From Dirofilaria immitis (Eukaryota; Nematoda; Chromadorea; Rhabditida; Onchocercidae), in NCBI GenBank assembly GCA_024305405.1, contig JAKNDB010000068.1, positions 1,668,501-1,732,500 on the forward strand: DNA of 64,000 bases, read 5' to 3'. Position 1 is the stretch's first letter; each line of letters begins with the position of its first letter. A model generated the notes under the pieces. It did not search any database. It was not told the DNA's origin and saw only the letters and a list, made by a program, of their open reading frames with translations. Below, one piece after another: positions 24,335 to 38,200 of this stretch. The translations under genes and the position numbers were made by a program.

Positions 24335-25515
24335 TTTTTCTTTTCTTCTTCTTCTTCTTTTTTTTTTCCAAATAGGTTATCTTTAACCTATTTAAATGAT
24401 AAACTTTATTATTTGTAAAATTATTTAGACGTTTGCAAATAATTCGTACGAAAATATTATTACGCTAAATATTACGCTAAACAAATAAAATTTGAAGCAA
24501 AAAGTAACAATCGAAAAGACATATGTCGAGAATAAATCAATAATCTCGCAATAACGCATAGTTTCTTAAGAATTTTTTAAAATTTTTTCGTTTTTTCATC
24601 ATTCAAACTTCTCTTTGCATCTTTCTAAAAGCTTTCAATAAATGCTAATTAAACTTATTTTAGTAAAAGTTTTAAGAAAACGAAGAAAAAAGAAAAAGAT
24701 AGAGAGAGAGAGAGATAAGAGTATTTTTAAACATTTCTCGATAATTTGCTAACTGTTCAATTTTAGCAATTTTTCAAAAATGAAATAGATGTTGATGACG
24801 CAATTAAATTTATTTTTCAAAGCATACAATAAACTTCTACAACAAAAAAAAAAAATAACTGTTAAGATCAACTGTTAAGCACTTTAACACTATATTCCAT
24901 TCATCAATCATTTTTAACAATTTTCGTTTTCTTTCGACAAAAGATCATTTGAAAAAATTTTTAAATATACGCAAAATTATCGAAAAAAAACGATTATTAG
25001 AACATATCAGTAAGTCAATAATTGTTAAAAATAAAAATGAAATAGGTGATCGGATCAAAAGAAAATAAATTTGATCAAGCAAACATCAATCAATCAAGCT
25101 TCTACAATAGTAATGCTGATCAATATTCTACTAAATAATTATTACCTACCTAAGCATAAGTTTTCGAATTACTTTAGAAGTTAATAAATAATATAATAAA
25201 CATGAGAAATAACAGTGCGATACTGAGTTATTACTGAATAATCTAAATTTATATCATAAAAGATTTTCTAAAATATTTCATAATAATTTAAATTTATGAA
25301 ATGTTTTCAAAAAAAAAAAAGAGATAAACATATCGGTTTATAAGCGAACATAACAAAGTTTAATTTTACGAATAAAATCATATGGCACCTGTTCATCTCA
25401 CGTAAAATCCATCTTCCTCCATTTTTGTTTACCATTGTCATAAAATTTGCCATTATATTTCTACGAAGTTATTTTCTCCCTCTCTTTCTCTCCTGCTGTT
25501 TTATTGATAATTGAA

Positions 25516-25768
25516 ACGGCGGAATTAACTATTCTGTAAGCTAAATTGCGGTACTAACAATTCCGTATCCTAAACATTGGGAAATACTATTCTGCATCCT
25601 AAACTGCAGAACTAACTATATCCTAAACTAAATTGCCGAGTTAACTACTCTATATCCTAAATTGTGGAATTGACTATTCTCTATCCTAAATTGCAGAACT
25701 AACTATTCTGCATCCTAAATTGCGGGATGAACTATTCCTCATATCCTAAACTGTTGGACTAATTATTT
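25516..25768. repeat. Degenerate minisatellite, unit about 32-38 bp, seven to eight copies
   Basis: The repeated consensus is roughly AACTATTCT, then ATCCTAAATTGC, then GGAA/AGAACT. Landmarks ATCCTAAA recur at about 25567, 25597, 25621, 25653, 25684, 25714 and 25745. Units vary by substitutions and small gaps. Confidence 0.8.
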
Positions 25769-26161
25769 TGCCTTTTCTTCTATACAAACTTCTGCTCAAA
25801 GAATTAATTGTAAAATTGAAAGAAAATTTGATATATCAAAATTTGCATGAAAAATTTTCTGATGAAAAGTTATAAAAAGAAAGCATTATTTTAGTAAAAA
25901 TTGAATACCTAATTCTCGATAGTAACATTCATTATAATATAATTATAATGAATATTCATAATCATAATTAATCACTAATTATTCATCTTTTAAAACAATA
26001 ATACATAATGTAAGCATAAATCTCGAAATTATATATAGTACGCAATAATGATAGCGAATGTTACCTGTATGTTGACAAAATGATTTATACCTGTTAGTTG
26101 TTGTAGTTGGGAGTTATTTTTGACGGTAAACAATGATACTGTCATTGGAACAAAAGATACA

Positions 26162-26205
26162 ATCTATCTATTTATCTATCTATCTATCTAGCTATCTATC
26201 TATCT
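26162..26205. repeat. (ATCT)n microsatellite
   Basis: About eleven tetranucleotide units, with one TTT and one GCT interruption. Confidence 0.9.
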
Positions 26206-28217
26206 CGATGTGTTACCACTTGTCAAATTTAAAACTTCTCTTCTTTTCCATTTTGTTATTTTTAACATTTTTGTTCGATACGATTGATCATATCGGATAG
26301 TATAGCATTTTTATAAATGTAGAAAATGATAAAGTAAAACACTGAAGAGTAGAAGTGGTAATTAAAATGTGTACAATATATAAAAAATGAAATAGTGACA
26401 CACAACTCTCGAGATTGCATTTTTTTTTCTTTTAACTTCAAGATTGCAAAACTTTTAATATCTAGGCAGTGAATTTTAAAAGATGAGCAAATTTATCTAT
26501 TCAAATTTATGTAAAATATTGCTTAAAAAAAAGATTCAATAAATGTAATTGAAAATAATAAATATTTATGAATGTTAGGTTAGGCAAAAAAAAAAAGCCT
26601 GGGAATATTAAAACAAAGAGCCTAGTGTAAGATAATTATAAAGAATGATCTTTATATTAATTGGATAATTTTGAAAGAATTAGTTAGAAGAATAAACCAA
26701 ATAGCAAAATTGTTAGTATTACTTTCTCTTGGAAAGTTTTTAATACCAGGCCATATCTGGCTTGCCATTAACACTTGGCTATTATATATTACGGCATTCC
26801 TAACAATAAATACAGTATAATTAAATACAGTATACTTGTTTAATTAAAATTTAATTAATCGATAACAATTATTTAATTATTGAAATGAGAAGAAGTAAAA
26901 AAGTGATTAGATAAAACGGAATAATAGAAGATAAGCTTATTAGCTCTGTTAAGCTTTTAACTTACTCCATCGCAAATGATAAAATCATCCGAATATTTAG
27001 CACGTCAAGCGTATCACGGTTGCTTACTTTTATCAACCGGTTGATTTTGAACGTATTTTTATCTATAAAAAATTTCTATAGCAGAAAATCTAATCATAAC
27101 ATTGTTTAACATTAAGCTATATCTTCTTATCATATAAAACCAAGAAAGCTTAGTCTTTCAATCAAAAAAAAAAATTCATTAAATCAGCCGAAAAAGAACA
27201 AATCAAATCAAATTTCGGATCAAAATTTAATCTGATTAATATTATTATCATAAAATTTATATAAATTTTATGAAAGAATATTTGGAAATTTTGTAAATTT
27301 AAAATTGATAAAATGTAAAGCTATCTGGGGGAAAAAAGGAAGAAAATGATCGTCTTGACTAAGTCATCCAAAACTTTCAATTTATTAGAGATAGATGTAA
27401 TAGCTCGAAAAGCCATTACGACTATTTGCAATAAAGCTAAATATTTGTAAAGCATTGTTGAGAGTTTCCATTCGCTCAACTAAATCATTTTAAAATACTT
27501 AATCAAATTGGGCCCTATGCAAACTATTGCAATTTGCTATTCACTCTCGAATTAGTCTTAAAAGATTGGCGATAATTCATTTCCTTTTGTTACAACGTGA
27601 ATGTTGTTAGTAGTCAGGCAATATGCATAATGTTTGCATCTGATTGGTTCGGCTAAATTCATTTGAGATATATTTGATAAAATATTTGAATTGCTTTAAT
27701 AAAGGGAACAACTTTTTCAAAACAAAAATTATCACTAGATAATATTGATTAAATTATTGACACTAATATTGATTAGTAGCAATAAGCAAGCAATTCGTCA
27801 AAATAATCAATCAGATTAATATAATTTCTTTTTCGTTTATCAAATTCGAATTGATAACTTTATTTAATTAGCATTATCCAAATGATTATTACTATCATTT
27901 ACTATTATTAATTGATATCGTAATAATATTTGAAAATAACATTAGAAATAATCTCGAAATTAATTTTGCCTATGTCATTTTTATCTCTGATAATTTTCGT
28001 CATCCTTTTCAATCTTGAATTTATGGTCTTTTTCATCGAGATGATTGATTATATTCGATATATTTCTGATTTATCAAAAGTTTAAATGTAAGGAAATAAT
28101 CAGATCAAAAAAAAATGGTCTACTTTAATCTTTAATCTGTTTCCAAATAATTTTGGTTTGTTTATTTATTAATTGATTAATTGTTTACTAACAATTGTTT
28201 ACGTTTATTTGAAAGGC

Positions 28218-29153
28218 CTAAAATAAAATTAAATAAGCTATTACAGGTAGAATAATATTATCCATAGCAGGCAGCAGAGCTTCAAATAGAGCACATATTA
28301 GTGAGCAAAATAAAATCCAAAACAATTGATAAATTTCAATATCATATTTTAAATAATAAATACATATTAGAAATAAAAAATAAATTGGCCAATAGCAAAT
28401 GCACAACTTCCTTCTATTGTTTTTCGTGATCTTGGCCAATGTAAACGGCCATAGAGTGAGCCAATAATTGCTGACAAACTATCACCTATACCAACTGTAG
28501 CAATACCCGCGAAATGATACAAATGACGAGATTCTGTAATATGTAAAAAGTTGCACATATTCATTTTTGTTGTTTACTTTACTGATTTGATTGTTACCTT
28601 CTTTTATTTTTCTTCTATCTTGTTCATTTTTTTCTATTATTATTCTATCCAATTTTCTATTCTATTGTTATTCTATTCTATTCTATCCAATTCTGTATCG
28701 TATTACTACTTTATTCATTTTTCCATTCTACTATTATTCTATCTAATTTTCTATTCTATTATTATTGTATTCAACCTTAACTATTCCAACATTATTCTTT
28801 TTAATTCTTTATTCTAATACTTATTCCATTCAAATCTCTTCTACTATTACCATACTCAATTCTTTATTCTATACTACTTCATCCAAATTTTTTAGCTCTA
28901 CCATTATTATATTTTGTTTTTTACTCCATTACTATTCTATCTAATGTTCTATTCTATTGTTATTCTATTCTATTCTATTCTGTATCGTATTTCTATTCAA
29001 TTCAATTTTCTATTCCACTATTATTATTCTATTCAATCATCCATCTTTATTGGGTAAAGTATAAGAAATGAATAATTTTAAAGGAAAAAAATCAAATTTT
29101 GAAATAAAAAGTCAAAATTTAAATAAAACAAAATTTGATTTTCATTTTAAATT

Positions 29154-29248
<95 letters not shown>

Positions 29249-30530
29249 CATAATTTAAATAAAATCAAAGTTATTTAATTAATAAATATTGATTTGAAAT
29301 GATACATGTAAAATAAATGAAATAATATACCATTATTATTGATTGGTGAAAGAAAAATTAGCAAAAATATTCCAATCAATAAATAGATTGGTGTTAAGAT
29401 AAGTTCCAGTGAATCTTGCTTATCGATAAAAATTAATAACCAACTATTCAAATATTTTGACCATGGTGATATAGATTTGGAACGAAAAATCTAAAAATTA
29501 AATTAAGAATAATTAATTAATTATTAGGCTAATCGTAATATTATATAATACAAAATATGTAAATTTTATGAATAAGAAATTATTCATAGAAAATAAACGT
29601 ATAAAATGAATTGTATACTTTCAAATAAGTAATAATTCTCGAATAACAATTCTTGACATATCTCTGATAAACGACCTAACATAAATAATTAATTAATTAA
29701 GTATTAAAAACAAATCATAATTTGTAAAATTTATTCAAGAAAAATTTTTGATATAAAATCAATTTTTGATCAAAATTTTTGAGCGAAAAAAAAAAAATTT
29801 GATGAATAAAGCTAACCTCAATGATAATAAAAATGCAAAGTATTAACCAGGCTAAGAGCCAAATTAATTCAAAATCATATTGAATACCAGTTATGCAAAT
29901 TAATGAGGCTATCAAATGAAAGAATTTTCGATGTATCGTTGAGCTATATGAGAAGTGATTTACGATAATGCAAAATATCAACGTTGCAAAGATACATATC
30001 CAATAAAACAACAATAAATTATATCTTAAAAAAAAAAAAATGATTGAAATTTTTTTTTAAATATCATTAATTCGTTTATATCTGATAAACTTATCTTTTA
30101 ATTTTAAATAAAATTTAAAACGAAAAAAGTTTTTTTTAATTTAATGATAGAATTATCAAATTTGATCATAAAAATTTTATTTCTTTCTTTTCTTCCATTT
30201 TTTTCCATTGATAATTTGCAAAATTAAGAAATACAAATAAATAATAAATTCAACATTAATTAACCGAAAGTATAATTAAATATGTAAATTAACAAACCTT
30301 TTATCAGTTCCATCAAACATTCGTTTATAAAATAATACAGGTAGATTGTAAAGGTGTAAATTTAGCAAGAATGAATAATAACAAAGAGAGCATAAAATTA
30401 TGATGATAAATGATAAATTAATATATAACGAATTTTTTTGTCTTATTCTTGTAACCAAGAGTGTAAATAAAATTGTTGCAACAATAGCAATTTCAACAAG
30501 TAACCGATCAGCATCCTTCTGATTCCACAT
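28218..30530 (-). CDS. DOLK: Dolichol kinase, C-terminal half (one homopolymer frameshift; 5' exons not identified)
   Basis: Exons at 30298-30530, 29817-30024, 29331-29490 and 28218-28533 (minus) give about 305 residues against roughly 540 in the human enzyme, aligning to its C-terminal half. Recognisable blocks are FDGTDKRYNLLLFYW, RKFFHLIASLICITGI, FIDKQDSLELILTPIYLLIG and the kinase signature AGIATVGIGDSLSAIIGS followed by LHWPRSRKTIEG. The protein ends with ALLPAMDNIILPVIAYL. The signature corresponds to the CTP-binding loop. The enzyme phosphorylates dolichol with CTP at the ER membrane, supplying dolichyl phosphate for N-glycosylation, C-/O-mannosylation and GPI anchors. Many membrane segments are visible. 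In the last exon the A-run 28375-28380 (T on the coding strand) has six bases where seven restore the conserved frame. The ATG at 30530 is the first in the frame but is probably internal to the real gene. Confidence 0.85.
28630..29040. repeat. Degenerate (TTCTA)n pentanucleotide array in the last intron of dolichol kinase
   Basis: ATTCTATTCTATT-type units with interspersed ATTATTATTC and CCAATTTTC occupy nearly the whole intron between 28533 and 29331. The hydrophobic frames here are repeat artefacts. Confidence 0.85.
29153..29246. repeat. Compound (CT)n(CA)n(TA)n microsatellite
   Basis: TCTCTC runs into about eleven CA units and then about 34 TA units with one TG interruption. It lies in the same dolichol kinase intron. 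Confidence 0.95.
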
Positions 30531-30736
30531 GAATCAATAGAGTTTTGCGACAATTTCACACTTCTCTCAAATGGCAAAAATAAAATAAACTTTACTTTTG
30601 CAAGAAAAGAAATGGAAGAAAAAATGAAAAGCCAAAATTTCACAACTTTCTTTTTCCAAATAAAAATTCTTAAAAATTCTAAATCATTTAAATCAATCAT
30701 CAGCAGATAACATAAATTGCCTCTTATCATCATCAA
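30531..30736 (-). other. Hydrophobic open frame directly upstream of dolichol kinase exon 1, possible further exon
   Basis: Immediately 5' of the assigned start a minus-strand frame stays open for about 65 codons (FLRIFIWKKKVVKFWLFIFS, then FERSVKLSQNSID) but is in a different phase from the downstream exon. Dolichol kinase should have about 230 more N-terminal residues, so this could be coding and joined by a one-base length error or a short intron. The residues do not match the human protein convincingly. Confidence 0.25.
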
Positions 30737-32227
30737 ATTGAATCGTTAATTTTCAATATTTAATTGAAAAATGGTGAAGAGAAATGTCTGACTAAAGATA
30801 TTTCAAAAATCAATTCTTTCATTTATGCTAAACGATTTATCTAATCAAAAAAATCTAAATCTTCGCAAAAAAAAAAATAATTTTATTCAGTACTCATCAA
30901 TGATGATTTATATGATCAAAAATTATCTAACCAATATCTTCTCAATAATATTAAAATATCTCCAGTCATCATTAAAATTTTGAATTTTAATTTCTTTCGA
31001 AAATTTATGCAATATCACCTATTCAATATATCAAACTTCACTAGCCTAAATTATCTTGTTCCAGCATACTTCGCTAACCTAAATTATCTTGTTCCAACAT
31101 ACAAAATCTAAAATATTTATGATATCATTTTTCTTTTTGTTTACAAAACTTGCACTATCATCAAAAAAACTATGAAATTATAAATTAATAAAATAAATAT
31201 ATGAATATTTAAAAGTGATTATTTCAAAAATAAAACATAATAATTGATATTGATCAGATTAGAACACAGTTCGTTTGTTTAGCTAAAAATGCAAGAAACA
31301 TGTACTGATTCATTGTTTATTAAATAATATGTTGAAACATTTTAGAAATTAAAATTGATTAGCATCTAGATAAGAATATGAAATTCTAAATCAAAAATTC
31401 TTCATAAAACGATAGATTTCATCATTAAATTACTACAACATATAACTGTAATGATAAAATAATCAATATGAATTTATAGCAATAATTTTGATAAAAAAAA
31501 ATTGCATAAAAAGCAATAAAATTTAATGAATTTTGATATGAAAATAAAAAACAACAAAAGCATCAACAGTAAAGCACAAATAGTAGAAGGCAATGAGTAA
31601 AATAAATAAAGACAATTAGTTTACGAAAGTTTGATAATGAAGTGAAATAGGAATAAGTGAGTGAGTAATGTATTAGATAAGAAATAATATGATTAGTAAT
31701 ATCTAAATATCATAATAAAATTATTCTATATAATATAGATATAAATCAAATATCTAAATGAGCATTACTGATTAACAATAGCTTATTTAATAAGCTGCTT
31801 TAGTAGTAATTATCAACAAATCAAACATGAGACAAATGATAGGCTATTATCAAGAAAATGCGCATATAATTACTACATTCGAAAAGGAAATTATACCACT
31901 TCTAGAAAAATAAATCAATGACAAGACATTTTGTAATGTCAATGAAGATGAAATTTGTTTGTCAAGGAAAACAAAAATTGTAAAAACTTTTGAACTGACG
32001 ATGATTTCAGATTGTAAAATATAGTTTTTAGCAAAATGATTATTAGAAAATAAGAAGATTCGAAATTTTGCAACTAGACAATTGATATGATTTTGATGCA
32101 GTCTTAGAAAGATTCAAACGTAGGATATTTCGACAGAAGCTCCATTTATGCAAGGCAGGAAAATAGGAAAGACAGGAAAGCTATCAATGATAAGTAAGAC
32201 AATTTTAAGGCATTTAAATTTTATCAT
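30737..32227. other. Intergenic AT-rich region
   Basis: No exon was recognised, although the missing dolichol kinase N-terminal exons ought to lie here if the gene is complete. A 36-bp direct duplication occurs at 31036-31102 (CTAAATTATCTTGTTCCA twice). Confidence 0.45.
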
Positions 32228-35200
32228 TTAATTTACTGAATTATCAATATTGTACATTAATTGGAAAAAAGCTAACTCATTATATAGAACTTCGGATGTA
32301 TCAAAAATAAGCTCTTCCCTCACTTCACCAACTTTATTACCCACATACTGAGATAACGTATCATCAATAATTGTACTCAGTTGATTACGAAAGAGATCCG
32401 TTGGAGTCGCATTTTCAGGAAAACAGACCACAGACGCCTGTCGTAATAGTTCATCGCGCAACTGTCGCATAAATCCATCGTCGGCATTCAATTCGCTATG
32501 CTGCCGAATCAACGGCAAGATACCATCGATAATCGTACAAATATCATTTTCTAGTCCTATAACAATCGAAAATAGAACACTTTAATTTCGTCTTATTTCA
32601 TTTAATTGTTATAATGCAACATTATCGATAAAAAAATAGTGTGTCTGTCTTCTCAATTGATAAATTAGGTAATCTTCTCTATTTTAGATAACAAAATTAC
32701 TTAAAAATATTTTTTGACAACTAGTAAATGGCAAAAACAAAGAAAATAAAATTAACAGATAAATTATATTACAATTTTCGAATATCAAATTGATCTAAGC
32801 GTGAATAGAACTAATAATTACCATAATTCTGCTATTTTCTAAGACAGAAATTTAGAATTCTAGATGATAATTACTTTATTTGAAATCGATATGAAGCTAT
32901 AGTTCACGCTTCTTCTCGTACTTTTCTATTTTTCATTAACAAAATAATAGCAAAAGAAAGAATTGATATGGAAATATTGCAAGTACTAGCCAAATTTATG
33001 ATATTGCGGTATTAGCCCAATTTATAATATTGCGACACTAGTCTAATTTACGCATGGGATATCAAAATCTAAGCTTGAAATATTCAGTGAATAGGCTTCA
33101 AAAGAAATTGTAATATTGGTAATAAGGTTTTCGTTTTTCTTTTTCCTTTCTCCTTCTCATCATCCTTTTTGTTAATTCATCCTTTTATTGATCTATTACA
33201 ATGCATAGTTCGTAAATTCTCAAAGGATCTAAGAAGATTCAAGAGTTTCAATTCATCAAAAGTAATGAGGTTTCTTAATGATGTAAAACTGATGCAAACT
33301 ATTTCATGGATAATATATTTAATTGAAAGAAAAAATTTTAAATACATCCAAACCTTCGGAATGTTCAGTATCCATTTTTTTAAATTGTTGTTCATCAACT
33401 ATTATCTCAGTTCTATTACGTATTTTTTCCAATGTTTGTTGTTTTTCAATTTTGCTTTACCACTAGATAAATGTCGCTTTGCTTGTTCAAATTTCTGCAA
33501 TAACAAAATAATTAAAATAAATTGAATGAATAATTTGAAGAAGGAAAAAAAAGACGAGAAACAATAAACTAAAGCAAATTGAATGAATAATTTGAAAATT
33601 AATTAATATTTTAATATTTTACCATTCTTTTACTCAAATTATAATATTACTTCAATTATGCTTAATAATGATTTAAGTAAACAATAATATTTTTCAGATA
33701 AATAATTATTTTACATTATTCAGATATATAATATTATCCTATATTATTCGAGAATAACTATTAGATAAATGATTATTCTATATTATTCAAGCATAACTAC
33801 GCATCAATTTTTTTCGACATATTCAAAATGAAACATTGCAAAACATGTAATATTTAAGAATTGATGAGAAACTGATATGTGAAAGTATTTGACGTATTTA
33901 ACGTAAAGAATAGCATACATGGAGCTATAATTGTTCCTATTCATCTTAATTGGTTTCTGTTTTATTTTTTTTTCTGATTTCAAACGTATAAATATCGAAA
34001 ACTTACGGAAACTTCATCTGGTGTCAATTCACGACTTAAACCACGTTCAAAACGATTAGCTGATTCGGTATGAATAAACTTGATCAATTCAACTGCTTCG
34101 TGTGATTCCGATTCAATCGATGCTAATTCATGATTATCATCGTTTACATCATTTTGATGCTGTAAACTTATTTTAATACTTAATTTAAAAATTATGCAAA
34201 ATATATAATCCAGTTCTTTTTAATATTTAAATTAATTAAAAAAATATATTCAAAAATTTTTGTTAGTTATATAAAAATTTGATTATATTTAAAATAATTG
34301 AATTCAACATATAATCATATATTTTTTTTTGTTACTAATTAAATGTCTATAATAATTATAAATTATTTCATTGCTAATTGTATCGTGTATAATTATGTTT
34401 TTTTTCTTTTTCCTTTTCTTTTCTATTGAATTCATAATGCTAGGCATTAATGGAAAATAAAATAAAAGAGAGAGAAAAAAAGTAAGCCAAAAGAATTCGT
34501 CTTTCTTAGAATTTTTCCTTTAGCACTAATTAAAAATAACTTTAAAAGTTAGCTATTTATTTAATTTTTGCTCGCAATAATACCTTACAATAACGAATAT
34601 TTGCATTTAATAATTGTTAAAGAATTATTGTCATAAAAAAAAAAAAAGTAAAAAAATTGTTGTAATTTATTTAGTCTTTGTTAAATTGTTGTTACTTCTA
34701 AAACATTAGATGGAGGAGGAGGAGGAAGAATCTTCGTAAAGATTAGATGAAGGAGGAGGAGGAAGAATCTTCGTTTTCTTTTTTTTTTTTCGTTAAAAAT
34801 ATAGAAATAGAAATAATAAATTATTTAGTTTCGAGATTTTATTTTATATAATAATTTAAACAGTGAAAGAATGCAAATTTATATTTCTTAGTTCGAAAAT
34901 AAAATTTCTGAAATTAATTTCGTTTTCACTTTTTCCTTTTCTTTTTCTTTTTTTTTTTAATTTTACTTTTTAGCTTCATTTTTGATTGATTGAAAGATAG
35001 GCAAGCAAATAAATTGTAATCGTAATGATTAGAAGAAAGAATAGAAAGATAGTAATCATATAAATGCATGCAAATTTTTAAGTTTCACTGCAAAAAAAAT
35101 AATAATTTTGACAAAATTTCTTATTTTTCAATGAAAAATTAATAAGCCAAAAAAAAAGGAAGAAAAGAAAATCAAATCAAAAAAAAAATGAGGTAATAAA

Positions 35201-38200
35201 TGCATATATGTTTTAGGTGATATTAGGTAAGGGATGTTTGCTCTGTGGTTATAGCGTCCAGCCTAAGTGAACCTTAGCCCAGCTTAATCAATTTCTAAGA
35301 CTGTGGCAAAGCATTCACTTAACTGGCCAGCTCACCTAGCATCATTTTTTTCTTTTTTTTTTTTTGGAAATAAAAATTTTTAATATTTCAATAATAATTA
35401 TTGTTTGTTCAACAACAATAACTTCTACGGTAGCTTAAAAAAAAAAAAAAAAAAAACAACAACAATAATAACAATAGCTAGCTACTACAATAAGAGCAAT
35501 CAAAACAATAATCACCATCATAAAACAATCACACAAACTAGCATTCCAAGAAAAGAAGTAATAATTAGTGAAATGAAACTGTTATGTTTGATATGATCGT
35601 TTTTTTTTTTTTTTTTTTTTAGATGATTGAATTGAATGTAAAAGTGTTATAAGACGAAGTTTGCAAGAATTGCTCATTTAATTTAGTTTTTTTTTAAATA
35701 TTCAAAAAAAAAAATCTCCAATATTTTAACATTTCACATTTCCTTATTTATATATTTATTTAGCTTAAAATTTTTTTCAAGAAATAAGTAAAATTTATTT
35801 CATATCATTTATTTAAGTTATATTCGAAAAATAACAAAGCATAACATATCAAATTAGATGGATGAAAAATTTCAGTTATCATTTTAGTCTTAACGGAACA
35901 TTTAATAATCTTTAGTACACCGGATATTCATGTGACAGAAGGTAGGACAAGATTAATGTTGCAGCACCATAGCAACCAAAATATAAATGTATCCATATAT
36001 ATGAGTATAAATATATATATATACAAACACATACACATACACACACACACACACATACACACATACACAAACACACATGCATACACATGCACAAAAAACA
36101 TGGACATTGACAATTATATTAGATGAACAAACCTTATCAATTTCGTTGGGAAGTTGTCCATCGTTGCTATTCTGAAGTATATCTCTGAGGACAGAATCCA
36201 AATCATTTCGTAACTGTCGTTTTGCTAGATCCAACAAAATATTGCCAAGATGTATGAGTAACTGTGGTTTTGCGGTAAGAAAACATTTCCGGAGAATAGC
36301 AATTCTTGTCTGACATGATTCTGTCGTAATAGGCAATGATGACTGATGCTGTAAATAATAGCAAAAAGAAAAAATTGTTCAATTTTTGAAAAATTAAGAA
36401 AAATTGAATGTCAACGAAGAATAGACAGGAAGTTTAGTTTGTATAACCAAATCTATATTACTATCAAATTTGAAGAAAAAAAAATTAAAAAACTTCTGAT
36501 GGATTTCATTTCATTTATAAGAATGAATTATTCAAGAAATAATTAAATTTTATCAAAATTTAGACATTAAATTTAGACACTTTATATATCTTATAAATAT
36601 TTTACAAAAACATTAAATTCAAAAAAAAAAAATTAATTATCCTTAATTGGAATCTCAATATTTTTAGCCTTACTTTTTTTTTTTTTAAATCAAGTTATTC
36701 GTTCAATCTAACTAAATGATTCTTTCATCTAACTAAATGACTGCAAAAATTAAGATAAAAAATTTTTCTATGCGAAGTTTAATTACGATTATATTTTGAT
36801 AATAGTTAGTTATCTTGATTAAATTATCATAATTAATAATTCTTAAACAAAAAAGTTCATATAATTTTTAATTCTCAGATGTCTAATAAACTGCATCTCA
36901 TTGATTTAAAACTTAATAAAATTTTTTTAATATTTAATTTAGTAAAAATGCAAAAAAAAAGAAAAATAACAAATTAGGATGCGCATGTAGTCATAACAGA
37001 TTACGGTATATAAATGATTCCCAATAAAACTACATTATTATGTTAAATGAAAAATTGCATGAATGATAAAATGATGTTTGGCTAAATTTTGTATGGTTTA
37101 TGTTTCGAAGTACATTAAACGGTTAACATATATAACTTCCTGTTTCCAGTATATTACACAAATATAATTATATATATCTATATATATATAATAGATATAT
37201 ATATAGATAATAAATAAGAGGAAAAGGATTAAAAGAATGATGTTGATTGAACTTATATTCTATGAATGAAAGAAACATCCATGGAAACACTTGTCGAATA
37301 ATTTGATGGAAAAATGAAATGCATAATGCTGAATTAAATTATAAAATGTTGAAGGTAGAACAGGAAAAGAAAGGCACGCATCAGCATATTTCTGAACCTA
37401 AATTAAATTATTTTATGCTAATGAATATGAAAAGATTCTACTACCAATAATATATACACAGATACACATACATACACACACACACACATACACATACACA
37501 TATACATATATTCACATGCACACATACATATATACGTACCTACATACATACATACATACATATTCACACACAAACAACCAACCGTACATACTAACACAGA
37601 TATTTCTGAAAACAACTTTTGCAATCAAAATTGCTGATTGAAAATCCACCCACAAATTGAAATTGATTAAGGCATAGCTCGAAAACTGACTGATATATGA
37701 AGTTTGTCACGATGCTGACTGAAATACCACGATGCTAATACAACTATTACAACTGCTACTACTTATTACAGCAGTAAAATTAGCACAAGAAGTCTTGAAG
37801 ACTACCACATATATCGTAATATATGCAGACTGAAAGCCTAGAATATAAAGGTATCCGTTGCATACGTTGTAAAGTTTACAACAGTTGTTGTTCCTTAATG
37901 GTACATATCGCTATCAACCGTAGAAAGATTTCACTTTACTACCGTCATTACTACGCTAGTTAAAATTTTAGCATAGTTAAAATTTCACAAAATCATCAAT
38001 TTAACTCATTTAAAAAAAAAAAAAAAAAAAACGAACAAAAATTAAAACTAGAACACTCTTATCAATCTATACTATAAAGCTATATAAAACAAATTATAAA
38101 AAAACTTTCCGACTAAATGTATTAATTGATAATGATACGATAATATTTAAGGAAAGAAGGCAAAAATGAAAACTGATATATTAGTAGGAGCTGAAAGATC

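Larger units (their letters stand above)
24335..28217. other. 3.9-kb intergenic region
   Basis: Upstream of the LIM gene is a poly-pyrimidine-rich 5' flank (in minus orientation, GAAGAAGAAGAAGAAAAG just before the ATG). No gene was recognised. It holds GA runs (about 24700), a degenerate minisatellite (25516-25768) and an ATCT microsatellite (26162-26205). Confidence 0.55.

Noticed and set aside
28551..28817. Hydrophobic 88-codon plus-strand frame
   Set aside because: It is a product of the TTCTA pentanucleotide array in a dolichol kinase intron.
33169..33525. 118-codon plus-strand frame
   Set aside because: It is antisense to a PCM1-like exon (33354-33494) with proper splice sites and phase.
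35912..36126. Cysteine/valine-rich and threonine/histidine-rich frames
   Set aside because: They are artefacts of the CA/TA microsatellite. Only the part corresponding to exon 36133-36348 is coding.
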